Of a stretch of 44,324 bases of DNA, positions 7,602 through 15,768 are shown one piece after another. Location of the stretch: the IMG/VR virus record IMGVR_UViG_3300048023_000188, positions 1-44,324 of that record, one strand, 5' to 3'. Every line of letters starts with the position of its first letter. Position 1 is the stretch's first letter. The notes beneath the pieces are model-generated. The model did no database searches. It was not told where the DNA came from and saw only the letters and a program-made list of their open reading frames with translations. The position numbers were made by a program, and so were the translations under genes. Origin of the DNA: a virus.

Positions 7602-8813
7602 TTATCCCCACTCCTTATCCATCGTGAAGTTTGCACGACTAAATTCTAATCTATCTACAAGTTTAACTGCACCGGCGCTTCTATCTACTGCGACAAAACC
7701 TTCAGGTGATGTTACTCTATATCCGTTTGGTGTTTTTAGGAAGTGTCCTATACTTTGTATTTGTGATAGTTTACTTACTAAGAAATTCTTTGCATTTGCC
7801 AAACTGACATGACTTGCAATTGCCATGTATAATGCACTTTGATTTTTGTCTATAAATTTTAAATTATCTTTTTTCGCCTGTATAAATTTTTGTTTACCTG
7901 CTGTTGTCTTTCTAGCAGATATTTCTGCATTAATAAAACTTTCGTAATACTCTCTAAATTGTCCTTGTAATGTTTTAACTTTACCCATACCACCTGTACT
8001 GTTTCTAATTACAGAATTGAAAAATGTTTTTAATCTATATCCTACTGATGTTGGGTCTCTACTGTCCATTTGATTTAACATAGGACCTGCTTTTGATAAT
8101 GAACCTTTTGCCATTCTAATTAATGAATCAAATCTTGATAATTCTGTTGATGTAAATTTAGATGAACCGGAAGTATCTCGGTATCCTGCTGAGGCAAGAT
8201 AAACATTTCTGCCACCCCCACCCGTAACTGTTCCGAATCCTGCTCGTAAATCTTGCATTGTTTTGCCTGAATATTTTGTATGAAAGACTATACCTAATTT
8301 TGCACTTGCAATTTTTCTACCCACATTTGAGTTTACAGGCATTGCATATGTAATTGTGTTAGGTGTAAATGTAATCATAGATTCGCCATCTATATCTGTT
8401 TTCTTTTTATCACCCGATGTAAATAATAAATCGCCTTGATAAACACCATTAGTAACAATTCTACGGAGATAAGTTAAACATGCTGATAGTTTTTCTGCAA
8501 CAACACCTGAATGATTTCTTCTGATGTCTGCACTTGTATAATTAATCTTAGGTACTTTATTAAATACTGACTTAGTACCTACAAAGAATCTGCCGTTCTC
8601 TGGATTTATACCACAGATAATCGCTGGGGCACCATCCCACTTAACAGTCATATTGACTTTTTTACTTGACCTACCAGCTAGCATGTTGCGAATTGCAACC
8701 AAGAAGTTTACAGCATTTTGACCACCCTTTGAACCTTCATCTATAATCTGGTCCTCTAGATGTTCTAAGTGCTTATTCTTGGCCTTAGTCTGATATCCTT
8801 TAAAACTAAACAT
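7602..8813 (-). CDS. Nucleotidyltransferase/ligase-like protein (KxDG motif)
   Basis: 403 aa. The segment VKWDGAPAI puts K58-x-D-G in the context of motif I of ATP-dependent DNA/RNA ligases and capping enzymes. GTKS (79-82), YQGDLL (125-130, motif III-like), PEGFVAV (370-376, motif IV-like) and AVKLVD (382-387, motif V-like) follow in the expected order. The 240-residue distance between motifs III and IV is unusually long. I recall homologues in marine T4-like phages only as uncharacterised proteins. The N-terminus MFSFKGY ends in IIDE before G27, a prohead-protease-type site, so it may be capsid cargo. It is the first gene after a TATAAATA promoter, with GGGAGA before the ATG. Nucleic-acid ligase or RNA-end activity is an inference. 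Confidence 0.75.
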   Translation of the reverse strand: MFSFKGYQTKAKNKHLEHLEDQIIDEGSKGGQNAVNFLVAIRNMLAGRSSKKVNMTVKWDGAPAIICGINPENGRFFVGTKSVFNKVPKINYTSADIRRNHSGVVAEKLSACLTYLRRIVTNGVYQGDLLFTSGDKKKTDIDGESMITFTPNTITYAMPVNSNVGRKIASAKLGIVFHTKYSGKTMQDLRAGFGTVTGGGGRNVYLASAGYRDTSGSSKFTSTELSRFDSLIRMAKGSLSKAGPMLNQMDSRDPTSVGYRLKTFFNSVIRNSTGGMGKVKTLQGQFREYYESFINAEISARKTTAGKQKFIQAKKDNLKFIDKNQSALYMAIASHVSLANAKNFLVSKLSQIQSIGHFLKTPNGYRVTSPEGFVAVDRSAGAVKLVDRLEFSRANFTMDKEWG

Positions 8814-8877
8814 GTGTCTCCCAATTGTTCCATATATATAACGAATCCATAAATGTACTATTCAAAATCGACAATAC

Positions 8878-8885
8878 TATTTATA
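8878..8885 (-). promoter_or_regulatory. Late promoter TATAAATAGTA
   Basis: Exact TATAAATA followed by GTA, about 65 bases upstream of the ligase-like gene. It lies in the only substantial gap (8814-8918) of this region and has no other gene to serve. It would drive the whole cargo/structural run down to position 22. T4-like phages use this octamer with the gp55 sigma factor, encoded here at 33955-34491. Confidence 0.75.
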
Positions 8886-8918
8886 AGATTCGTTTTATCT
8901 ATATTACAATATATTTGT

Positions 8919-10208
8919 TTAGTTATCCCATTTGTCTTTTTGGGTCTCCATTTCTTCAACAATAAGAGTTATATCTTTGTATATACTTTCATCGGTAGCA
9001 TTATCAAATATGTTTGATAATATCTCTCTATTATTAGTATCATACTTTTTCCAATCTTTTTGATATGATTCTGATGGATGATGAATTACAACATGGTAAG
9101 TATCAATCTTTTTGCCAGATTCGATTAGTTCTTTAATCTTTACTAGTCCATGTGTTATCAAATCATTTTTACCACTAGAAAATTGTTTAGCGTAAATATT
9201 AGGTTCTAAATTAAGAGTATCAATTTTAGTCTGTAATTGTTTCTTATAACCTGCCCCTTGCCAATTAATCCAGTTCTTATCTTCACCTGTCATATCTGAA
9301 ACTAATTGTTTAACTTTATTAATTTCTTTTTGAGTTAAATGATTTTCTTTAAAAACAAATTGTACAGATTCACTATTGTAAGATAAACCTTTTTCTATCT
9401 CTTTATAAACGCCTTGTGCAATTGTTGTTAAATTAGTTTGTTTTTTTGGTGTTTTTTCTCTAGGGTTTAGATATCTACCAAGCCACTCAATTTCTTCATC
9501 ATTCCAATCTTTATGAATGTGTTCTGGTATAATTAATGTTCTAATAGATGTTGCATTAGACATTTTAAATGCATTGTTAGAATGATTTCCGTTTACACCT
9601 AAATTCACAAGTTTACCATCTACTTCCCTATTTTCTAAAATAGTACATAGCAATTCTTCTGTTGCATATTTACCAAAAGATTCATTTATTTTATCTTTCA
9701 ATTTTTTCTCATGAACATCATCTGTGGTTTCATCTCTTACTTGTAACCATCTTGTATTATTCATGTAGTTTTTATCTTTTAGTTCTTGTGAACATCCTGT
9801 GAAATTACATGTTTTAGTAATTGTATCAGCAATATCTTTTATTAATGGATGTCTTACAATTTCAATAAATTGATTAAACCCATTTGATTTATTGTAATAC
9901 TTATCATTATCTTTAGCATTTACTTTTGTTAGTTCGTTATATTCATATTGTTGGCAAAATTTATAACCTGCCCACATTATAACTTTATAAGTCCACTTAA
10001 TATTATCATCATGCAAGTCTTGTAAAAATTGTTTATCTTCTGATGAAGTGATGTAATCGGTACCAGCCTCAGATGATTTTTTTATACCTAGATATTTTTT
10101 GCCATTTTCACGATTTGTCCATTCATAAACGAATGCCTCAGCATTGTCCTGATTTGCCGGAATCTCTGTCATGATTCTGTCATTTGTTGATTCTTGCCAT
10201 TTACTCAT
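8919..10208 (-). CDS. GIY-YIG-like endonuclease-type protein
   Basis: 429 aa. Residues 26-45 (FVYEWTNRENGKKYLGIKKS) match the opening strands of a GIY-YIG nuclease domain (Vx-Y ... K-Y-L-G), as in marine-phage homing-type nucleases. Later, residues about 185-280 contain NLGVNGNHSNNA and RTLIIPEHIHKDW, which recall the ParB-like fold but are not a confident match. The gene has its own consensus sigma70 promoter and an AGGAGA ribosome site nine bases before the ATG. It lies directly downstream of alkB, between two late-promoter genes. Inference: a homing or mobility endonuclease, possibly linked to alkB insertion. An early takeover nuclease is the alternative. I did not verify the catalytic Arg and Glu. 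Confidence 0.7.
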   Translation of the reverse strand: MSKWQESTNDRIMTEIPANQDNAEAFVYEWTNRENGKKYLGIKKSSEAGTDYITSSEDKQFLQDLHDDNIKWTYKVIMWAGYKFCQQYEYNELTKVNAKDNDKYYNKSNGFNQFIEIVRHPLIKDIADTITKTCNFTGCSQELKDKNYMNNTRWLQVRDETTDDVHEKKLKDKINESFGKYATEELLCTILENREVDGKLVNLGVNGNHSNNAFKMSNATSIRTLIIPEHIHKDWNDEEIEWLGRYLNPREKTPKKQTNLTTIAQGVYKEIEKGLSYNSESVQFVFKENHLTQKEINKVKQLVSDMTGEDKNWINWQGAGYKKQLQTKIDTLNLEPNIYAKQFSSGKNDLITHGLVKIKELIESGKKIDTYHVVIHHPSESYQKDWKKYDTNNREILSNIFDNATDESIYKDITLIVEEMETQKDKWDN

Positions 10209-10244
10209 TTCATTTGTCTCCTGATTTATTCAATTTACACTATA

Positions 10245-10273
10245 ATTATAGGACATTTTACGGTATTTGTCAA
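10245..10273 (-). promoter_or_regulatory. Consensus sigma70 promoter before GIY-YIG gene
   Basis: On the minus strand TTGACA (10268-10273) and TATAAT (10245-10250) are separated by 17 bases, a perfect consensus. The start would be near 10238, giving a leader of about 30 bases with AGGAG. The rest of the 10209-10425 gap holds two inverted repeats and no ORF. Confidence 0.85.
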
Positions 10274-10325
10274 GCTTTTTTTCGGTTATTTGCTCGCCTA
10301 AGTTATTGATTTTTTGTGAATGGTA

Positions 10326-10357
10326 TACGACATTTTGTGCATGTAAAGGCTGTCGTA
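10326..10357. repeat. 7-bp inverted repeat TACGACA/TGTCGTA
   Basis: TACGACA (10326-10332) and TGTCGTA (10351-10357) form a perfect 7-bp inverted repeat with an 18-base loop, between alkB and the GIY-YIG gene and upstream of the latter's promoter. It may be a hairpin or protein-binding site. Role unknown. Confidence 0.5.
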
Positions 10358-10380
10358 CTAAAATATGGGGGTTTTAAGTA

Positions 10381-10408
10381 GGAGAGGCCCTTGTCGGCAG
10401 ACCTCTCC
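10381..10408. terminator. GC-rich hairpin after alkB, possible terminator
   Basis: GGAGAGG (10381-10387) pairs with CCTCTCC (10402-10408) around a 14-base loop, 18 bases after the alkB stop. It is by far the most GC-rich stem in this part of the window. On the minus strand the following bases are TACTTAAAAC rather than a clear U-run, so termination there would be weak. In the plus direction CTAGTTTT follows. It would separate alkB from the next unit. It could instead be a remnant of the gene's source. Confidence 0.5.
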
Positions 10409-10425
10409 CTAGTTTTAAAAACTAT

Positions 10426-11655
10426 TTATTTTTTTGCAGAACGAAGACCTAAGTCTACATTTCCAGCGTCTTGTAATACATCTCCAACAAAAGGTGTTCC
10501 TTCATAACCTACTTCTTTGTTGATTCTGTTTGCAATTGCTTTTTCTTCATCAGTCGCAAAGTGTTCATCCCATGCAGCCAATCTTTTTCTCATATACCAA
10601 TGCCAAATTGGTGGTACTAATGCGATAAAGAATACCACAAAGTAGCCCCAGCCTGTATTTGGACATCCGACATTTTCGAGTTCCCAGAAATGAGTTTCTC
10701 CTCTGTCATGATGGTCAGCCTGTCTGCCGATTTCAATAAAGAACCAAGCAGTGAAAGCTGTTGAGTTATCCCAATTGTGTCTGTAATCAATTGGTTGGTC
10801 TTTTACACGGATTAGACCATAATGCTCTAGATAGTTAAGTGCTTCTAGCTCGAAGTTTGAGATTCCCCAAATTGTTGCTAGTACTGCCATACCTATCCAA
10901 CCACCAGCTGCAAAGAATAATGCTACTGTTGGTACTGCCATTAGATATCCTCTTATCCAACGGTTTTGCCAAGAAATGAATGATACACCCATTCTTGATA
11001 GTCTTTCTTTTTCCATGTTGAAAAGAAATTTTGATTGACCTAGGTATGAAAGTGGATAATGACCATAGATTGTTCTACCACGAGGTGCAGTAGCTGGGTC
11101 ATCTTCACTTGCAAGTTCTAGATGATGGTTGTACACATGAGCGTAACAGAAATGTGCTGAACCAGATAGTGCCATCATTAATCTAGAGATTACGAATCCA
11201 AATCCTTTTGTGTGAGATAGTTCGTGACCATAGATGATTCCGATACCAATAAAGATACCAGAAGATAATGTAGCGCCGATTAGGTTAACTGCTGTTATAC
11301 CTTCGTGCATTACTAATATTCCAGGAATGAGTTCCATGATTACTGCACCTTCAGCTCCACCTAGTGCCATGAATGTATAAAGTCTCCATGCCATTACTAG
11401 TTGAAACAAAACGAATACAGGTAACATGAAATACATTGTTAGGTTTTGAAAAGTTGGCCAACCTAAAGATTCGCCGTTTTCATCATAACCTACACCTGTT
11501 GTTTCAAATTTTGTAGCGATATCTACAAGCAGACCTACGAATAGCAATGCTACTCCTAACCAAGCCATGATACCACCCAAAAGAACGCCAGCACCAGCTA
11601 CGATTATAAGAATCGGCGCTAATAGATAGCGTGCATTAAGTAAGATTTGTCCCAT
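10426..11655 (-). CDS. alkB: AlkB-type membrane alkane 1-monooxygenase
   Basis: 409 aa, polytopic, with at least six hydrophobic helices. AlkB signatures are in order: HELSHTK at 144-150, HVYNHH at 173-178 followed by the family's EDDPA stretch, NYLEHYG at 274-280 and RQADHH at 311-316. Family members hydroxylate n-alkanes at the terminal carbon with a di-iron centre and rubredoxin; no rubredoxin gene is visible here. The last motif is normally RHSDHH, so the first His is Gln in this protein, an unusual change at an iron ligand position. ATG 11655 was chosen because TAGGAGG lies before it and the longer ORF would start inside the promoter. It has its own sigma70-type promoter. A hand count of one 60-base line gives 25 G/C, against 13 in a line of the next gene. 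Substrate could be an alkane or a lipid. Confidence 0.93.
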   Translation of the reverse strand: MGQILLNARYLLAPILIIVAGAGVLLGGIMAWLGVALLFVGLLVDIATKFETTGVGYDENGESLGWPTFQNLTMYFMLPVFVLFQLVMAWRLYTFMALGGAEGAVIMELIPGILVMHEGITAVNLIGATLSSGIFIGIGIIYGHELSHTKGFGFVISRLMMALSGSAHFCYAHVYNHHLELASEDDPATAPRGRTIYGHYPLSYLGQSKFLFNMEKERLSRMGVSFISWQNRWIRGYLMAVPTVALFFAAGGWIGMAVLATIWGISNFELEALNYLEHYGLIRVKDQPIDYRHNWDNSTAFTAWFFIEIGRQADHHDRGETHFWELENVGCPNTGWGYFVVFFIALVPPIWHWYMRKRLAAWDEHFATDEEKAIANRINKEVGYEGTPFVGDVLQDAGNVDLGLRSAKK

Positions 11656-11690
11656 TTGATTTTTCCTCCTATCAAATGTTATATACTTGG

Positions 11691-11719
11691 AGTATATCGT
11701 AAGGAACAACTAAAGTCAA
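11691..11719 (-). promoter_or_regulatory. Sigma70-type promoter of alkB
   Basis: TTGACT (11714-11719) and TATACT (11691-11696) with exactly 17 bases between, one mismatch in each box. Expected start near 11684 gives a leader of about 29 bases containing TAGGAGG, the strongest ribosome site in the window. The remaining gap up to 11844 is AT-rich and holds no ORF or convincing terminator. Confidence 0.8.
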
Positions 11720-11844
11720 GCGTGAGTTGAATTTAACTGAGGGACGATTTACATACCTTTCCAAGTAACTGTTATTATTTAGTAGTTTGGTAACTTGTGT
11801 ATTGAATTATTTTCTGTGTTTCACTTTATAATAATATACTAATG

Positions 11845-13023
11845 TTATTTTGCAATTACAAACTGTCCTGATAGAGGTGTTCTTGATGTAATATATTCAT
11901 ACATCAATCTAATAAACTTATCCTTTTTTGTTCCTGATTTGAAAAACTTTTTTAAGTCTGGCATTATTTCATTAATAATATAAATGGCACTTATAGCGCC
12001 TCTTTCAAAATCAAATCTTTTTTTATCTTTTCTTAGATACTCAATTTTTTCTAATGCCTTAAAATACTTTTCCTCACCTGCTTTATATTTTCTTAAAGTA
12101 GAGTTGGCTAACCCTTTATCAATAAATGCTAGTAATTCACAGAATACTTTTATAGAACCTATTGAACCACCTCTTGCCTCTGCCTTACTAAAAATTGCCT
12201 CTGCAACAAATCTTTTTGCTGAAGGGTCATGTCTTAATTTTATTTCACCACCAGATTCTAACATTATTCTCATATCTCTAGTTTCTGCTTTTTGGCCATA
12301 CTTTACTTTTTTATATTTTTTCCAGTCTGTTACATTTTTTACTTTTACTTTATTGATAACTTTTATTTCTTCTTTTCTATCAAAGTTTACTAACTGTAAT
12401 ATGGGTTCTGTTTTCGTTACCTTTTTTAATGACAATGGTAATAAATCTCCACTATCAATTAAATTAGATACTAAAGAATTTAAACTAGGAAAGTCATAAT
12501 AATTTTCATTTTGTGCTTTGATTAAATTCTGTCTTATAGTTTGTTTTGCTTTATTACTTCCTAAATAGATATCTGCCGGTGACCATTTATTTACATTACC
12601 AAATTTTGCTTGTGATGTATATTTTTGTTTGTTGGCATATTTAAATAGGTTTTCTATATTACCCATTATTTCATCATCGCCTCTAAAATAAAATAATTTT
12701 TGAAAACCTGCAGCCTCTATCTTTAAATCTTTATCAATATCTCCTATATCATTAACTAATTTTTTTGCAATTTTTACTGAAGATATATACCAAGAATTAT
12801 CCTCTGTTAAAAATGTTTCTATCATATCACCAGATACACCAGGTGTAACTATTCTTTGTAGTGATTTATTAATTTGATTTTGACCTACTTTTGCTCTGAA
12901 ATCAGCATACTCTGGATAAAGTTTTTCATCAAATATTTGATTTGATTTTGTCTTACCCAATAAATCTGCTATTGCACATAGTAATGCTTGAGCGCTTTCT
13001 GCTAATGCTGTTTTGTCTGCCAT
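11845..13023 (-). CDS. Unrecognised late protein
   Basis: 392 aa, Lys-rich, mostly alpha-helical in appearance, without membrane segments, signal peptide or a catalytic motif I recognise. Features visible are a helical N-terminus (TALAESAQALLCAIADLL), a GDDEIMGNIENLF segment and a basic middle (VKNVTDWKKYKKVK). It lies downstream of gp41 but has its own TATAAATAGTA six bases before the ATG, so expression is probably late and perhaps leaderless. Late timing suggests a virion or assembly role, but this is inference. Its 3' end is followed by 189 non-coding bases containing the alkB promoter. Confidence 0.75.
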   Translation of the reverse strand: MADKTALAESAQALLCAIADLLGKTKSNQIFDEKLYPEYADFRAKVGQNQINKSLQRIVTPGVSGDMIETFLTEDNSWYISSVKIAKKLVNDIGDIDKDLKIEAAGFQKLFYFRGDDEIMGNIENLFKYANKQKYTSQAKFGNVNKWSPADIYLGSNKAKQTIRQNLIKAQNENYYDFPSLNSLVSNLIDSGDLLPLSLKKVTKTEPILQLVNFDRKEEIKVINKVKVKNVTDWKKYKKVKYGQKAETRDMRIMLESGGEIKLRHDPSAKRFVAEAIFSKAEARGGSIGSIKVFCELLAFIDKGLANSTLRKYKAGEEKYFKALEKIEYLRKDKKRFDFERGAISAIYIINEIMPDLKKFFKSGTKKDKFIRLMYEYITSRTPLSGQFVIAK

Positions 13024-13029
13024 ACATAC

Positions 13030-13037
13030 TATTTATA
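13030..13037 (-). promoter_or_regulatory. Late promoter TATAAATAGTA overlapping the gp41 stop
   Basis: Exact octamer plus GTA. The gp41 stop codon TAA lies inside it. The ATG of the next gene begins six bases further on, so a normal late start site would fall at or beside the start codon. Confidence 0.7.
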
Positions 13038-14409
13038 ACTGAAAATCAGAGAATTTGTCGTATGCTACATCTGGTGTTATTTGTTCTTCTTCTTCAGTCT
13101 GATTACTATCAACAATGTTCTGAGCAGAAGCTTCTACATCAAATAGTCTCATTTTGGAACGGTCTACACCTATGATAAAAGAACGATTCATACTTGGGTC
13201 GCCGAATCTGTTCTTTAATTGTTTGACTTTTAATTGATTCAATTGTTCTAACTCATCATTAGAGATTAGTGCAAACATAAAGTCTGCTGTTGCCGGCAAA
13301 CCAAATGATTCTGCCGTATCTTCTAAACCGATATCTGTTGAAGTAAAACCACTTCTTGTTGTTTGAGTAGCAGAGAAGATTGGTAAATCAAATTCAACTG
13401 CAAGACCACGAAGCTCTTCTGCAATTGCCTTGATGTAGAAATATGATGAGATATTTCCACCTTTGAACCTGCTACTCGCACATATATTGAGGTAATCTAT
13501 AAAGACTACATCAGGTTTAAAAGTTTTCTTTAACGATAATTCATTTAGTAATGCTCTGAAATGACCACTATGAGCAGAAGCAGTAGGATATTCTTTAATA
13601 ATTAATTGACCTAATGTTTTATTTTGTAACTTCTTAACTTTGTTTTCATACATGTCTTTTGGCATAACATGTAAATCATCTATAGTTACATCAAATAAAT
13701 TAGCGTCTACTCTTTCTGCAATTCTTTCTTCTGCCATTTCAAGAGTAATGTATAAAACATTTTTACCTTGTATCAACCAGTTTGAGGCTGCATGACACAT
13801 GAATAATGATTTACCAACGCCGGTGCCTGCAAGTGCAATATTTAAAGTTTTACTTGGGACACCGCCTTTGGTGATACGATTAAAATAGTTTAAATCAAAC
13901 TTAAATCTTTTTTCTTTTTTATGATAAAAATCAAATCTAGATTGAGCATCCTCTATATAATCATGCCCAACATGATTGTCAAAAGATACTGCAAGTGCCT
14001 CTGATAAAATTTGAGGTATCGCCTCTGGATTTTGTTTCTTATCTTTACCATCTAGAATCTGAATACCTGATAAGACTGCATTATGTACTGCACGGTCTTT
14101 ACAAAACTTTTCTGTTGTATCTAATAACCATTGTAATTCTACTTCTTCATTATTTAAACCGTTTACAATAGTTTTAATTTCAGTTAATTCATCTTCTTTT
14201 AAATCTTTTCTTTTATTTAATTCTACAAGTATGGTTTCTTTTGTAGGTAAATTTTTATATTTGTTTACAAATTCATTTACTTCACCAAATAATGTTGATT
14301 CACTATGATTAGAAAAAAATTCAGTTTTAATAAAAGGTAAAGCTTTTCTTGTAAAGTCTTCATTGTAAAATAAATTTCTTAATATTATTCTTTCTATTCT
14401 ATCAGTCAT
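13033..14409 (-). CDS. 41: Replicative DNA helicase gp41 (DnaB-like)
   Basis: 458 aa, close to T4 gp41 (475 aa). An N-terminal helical domain is followed by a RecA-like core with Walker A GTGVGKS near residue 195, YITLEMAEERIAER near 220, Walker B VVFIDYLN near 305 and a SATQTTRSG motif near 345, all diagnostic of DnaB-family helicases. It unwinds the fork on the lagging strand and recruits primase; no gp61 primase is in this window. It overlaps the small gene upstream by eight bases and follows uvsX, as in T4, so it belongs to the uvsX promoter unit. ATATAA just before the ATG coincides with a GAGG ribosome site and is not taken as a late promoter. Confidence 0.95.
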   Translation of the reverse strand: MTDRIERIILRNLFYNEDFTRKALPFIKTEFFSNHSESTLFGEVNEFVNKYKNLPTKETILVELNKRKDLKEDELTEIKTIVNGLNNEEVELQWLLDTTEKFCKDRAVHNAVLSGIQILDGKDKKQNPEAIPQILSEALAVSFDNHVGHDYIEDAQSRFDFYHKKEKRFKFDLNYFNRITKGGVPSKTLNIALAGTGVGKSLFMCHAASNWLIQGKNVLYITLEMAEERIAERVDANLFDVTIDDLHVMPKDMYENKVKKLQNKTLGQLIIKEYPTASAHSGHFRALLNELSLKKTFKPDVVFIDYLNICASSRFKGGNISSYFYIKAIAEELRGLAVEFDLPIFSATQTTRSGFTSTDIGLEDTAESFGLPATADFMFALISNDELEQLNQLKVKQLKNRFGDPSMNRSFIIGVDRSKMRLFDVEASAQNIVDSNQTEEEEQITPDVAYDKFSDFQL

Positions 14410-14737
14410 TTATATCCTCAAATTTTAAATCTAATTTACCTGTTGCTAATTGTTCTTCTACTAAATCTATTAATATATCACCTATATGGTCGATAAACTC
14501 TTGTTCATCAATGTCTATATCTTTAGGATTTTTTAGAATATTATAATCGAATATTACTGAAAGTTTTTCTGAATCTTCTACTTCTTTGAATCCAACATTG
14601 CCATACTTGTAGATTATTTCTGCATACTTACCTTCAGTAAGTTTTATGCAAGTATAATCATCATCAGGTCTTTGTGCAAAGACATAAGGTTTAGTCTTCT
14701 TCTGTTCCGTAGGTGAATTTTCTTTTTGTGTACTCAT
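14402..14737 (-). CDS. Small acidic protein between uvsX and gp41
   Basis: 111 aa from the ATG at 14737; the codon before it is TTG and was not used. It is acidic, with no membrane segment or known motif. Residues about 30-55 ([16 protein letters not shown]) look beta-stranded, and the C-terminus is Asp/Glu-rich. It overlaps uvsX by 47 bases in another frame, unusually long here, so the true start could be further in. The slot corresponds to the T4 gene 40 region, but I see no clear gp40 similarity. A replication or recombination accessory role is inferred from place alone. Confidence 0.7.
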   Translation of the reverse strand: MSTQKENSPTEQKKTKPYVFAQRPDDDYTCIKLTEGKYAEIIYKYGNVGFKEVEDSEKLSVIFDYNILKNPKDIDIDEQEFIDHIGDILIDLVEEQLATGKLDLKFEDIND

Positions 14738-15716
14738 CAATCTTCTCTAATACTTCTTTTTTGAAATATTTTTCAGGTTCATTATTTATTGTTTTTGCAT
14801 ATTGTTTGTTGCCATCTGGTAATTCATATCTTGTTGATACTTTTTTAAACAAGCCACATTCTTCTGCTAATTCTAAAAGACCATAGTATTTGTCAAGACC
14901 CCTTTTGTATGTAAGTCTAACATCTACTTGTTCATTTTCTTTTGTAATTCTAGACTTGTAATTTTTACAACGAATTATATTACCGACAACTTCTGTTCCA
15001 TCTTTTTCTTTTCTTTTACCAAGATATACAATACTTGAAGCTGCATATTTAAGACCAGAACCACCACCCATTTCTTTTTGTGGGAACATAGAACCAATCA
15101 CATCATATGTATGATTAGTCATAATCATTGGTACATTTGCCTGACCTAGTTTTAAAGTTAAAACTCTAAATGCTGATTTGACAATTTGACTTCTAGTCAT
15201 GTCTCTTGTTTCTTTACCTTCAGCAGTATCTTCCATTTCTTTTGTAGTAGATAACATGCCTAAGGAATCAAGTACAAACATGATAGGTTTTCTTTTGTCT
15301 GATTCTTGTTCTAGATACTTGTCAATAATTTTTATTGATTGTGTTCTAAACTCTTGTACTGTTGCAACTGGTACAACAACAACTCTGTTTACATCTATGC
15401 CTCTTTGTTCTAGCATATCTTTAGATACTGCATTTTCTGATTCAAAATAAATCACACCAGCATTCTTATCTTTATCTAGAAAACTTTTACATACACCCAA
15501 TGCAAAGAAAGTTTTACCTGTAGCGGCCTCACCTGCAATTGCTGTTATACGATTACCTGGTAGCCCACCGTAAATACTGCCTGACAATAAGGCGTTGAAA
15601 GCATATGAACCAGTGTCAATAAAGCTATCAACATCACCACCTGTAACACCGTCGGATGCTAAAGTAGCATATTCATTGCCTGTTTCTTTAATTATATCTT
15701 TTAAAAAATCACTCAT
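14691..15716 (-). CDS. uvsX: UvsX RecA-like recombinase
   Basis: 341 aa, shorter than T4 UvsX (391). The RecA core is clear: Walker A GEAATGKT near residue 46, [11 protein letters not shown] near 95, Walker [10 protein letters not shown] near 147, and MTNHTYD near 202. It forms filaments on ssDNA and drives strand exchange in recombination-dependent replication, with UvsY (39938) as loader and UvsW (37921) as helicase. A perfect sigma70 promoter and GAGGT ribosome site precede the ATG, so this gene opens the uvsX-gp41 unit. Confidence 0.96.
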   Translation of the reverse strand: MSDFLKDIIKETGNEYATLASDGVTGGDVDSFIDTGSYAFNALLSGSIYGGLPGNRITAIAGEAATGKTFFALGVCKSFLDKDKNAGVIYFESENAVSKDMLEQRGIDVNRVVVVPVATVQEFRTQSIKIIDKYLEQESDKRKPIMFVLDSLGMLSTTKEMEDTAEGKETRDMTRSQIVKSAFRVLTLKLGQANVPMIMTNHTYDVIGSMFPQKEMGGGSGLKYAASSIVYLGKRKEKDGTEVVGNIIRCKNYKSRITKENEQVDVRLTYKRGLDKYYGLLELAEECGLFKKVSTRYELPDGNKQYAKTINNEPEKYFKKEVLEKIDEYTKRKFTYGTEED

Positions 15717-15739
15717 AATATTACCTCAATATGAAAATC

Positions 15740-15768
15740 ATTATACACCATCTAGAAGAAATTGTCAA
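15740..15768 (-). promoter_or_regulatory. Consensus sigma70 promoter of uvsX
   Basis: TTGACA (15763-15768), 17-base spacer, TATAAT (15740-15745). The -35 box lies inside the 3' end of the upstream methylase-like gene. The leader is about 17 bases with GAGGT. Confidence 0.9.

Noticed and set aside
11656-11709. 18-residue longer N-terminus for AlkB
   Set aside because: It would start within the promoter spacer, upstream of the likely RNA start. ATG 11655 has TAGGAGG at proper distance.
11710-11844. Terminator between the 11845 gene and alkB
   Set aside because: Candidate repeats around the AGTAACTG and GGTAACTT segments are not true inverted repeats; no stem with a U-run was found.
14398-14409. 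TATAAATG at the gp41 start as a late promoter
   Set aside because: It deviates from the octamer, includes the start codon and is better explained by the GAGG-containing ribosome site.
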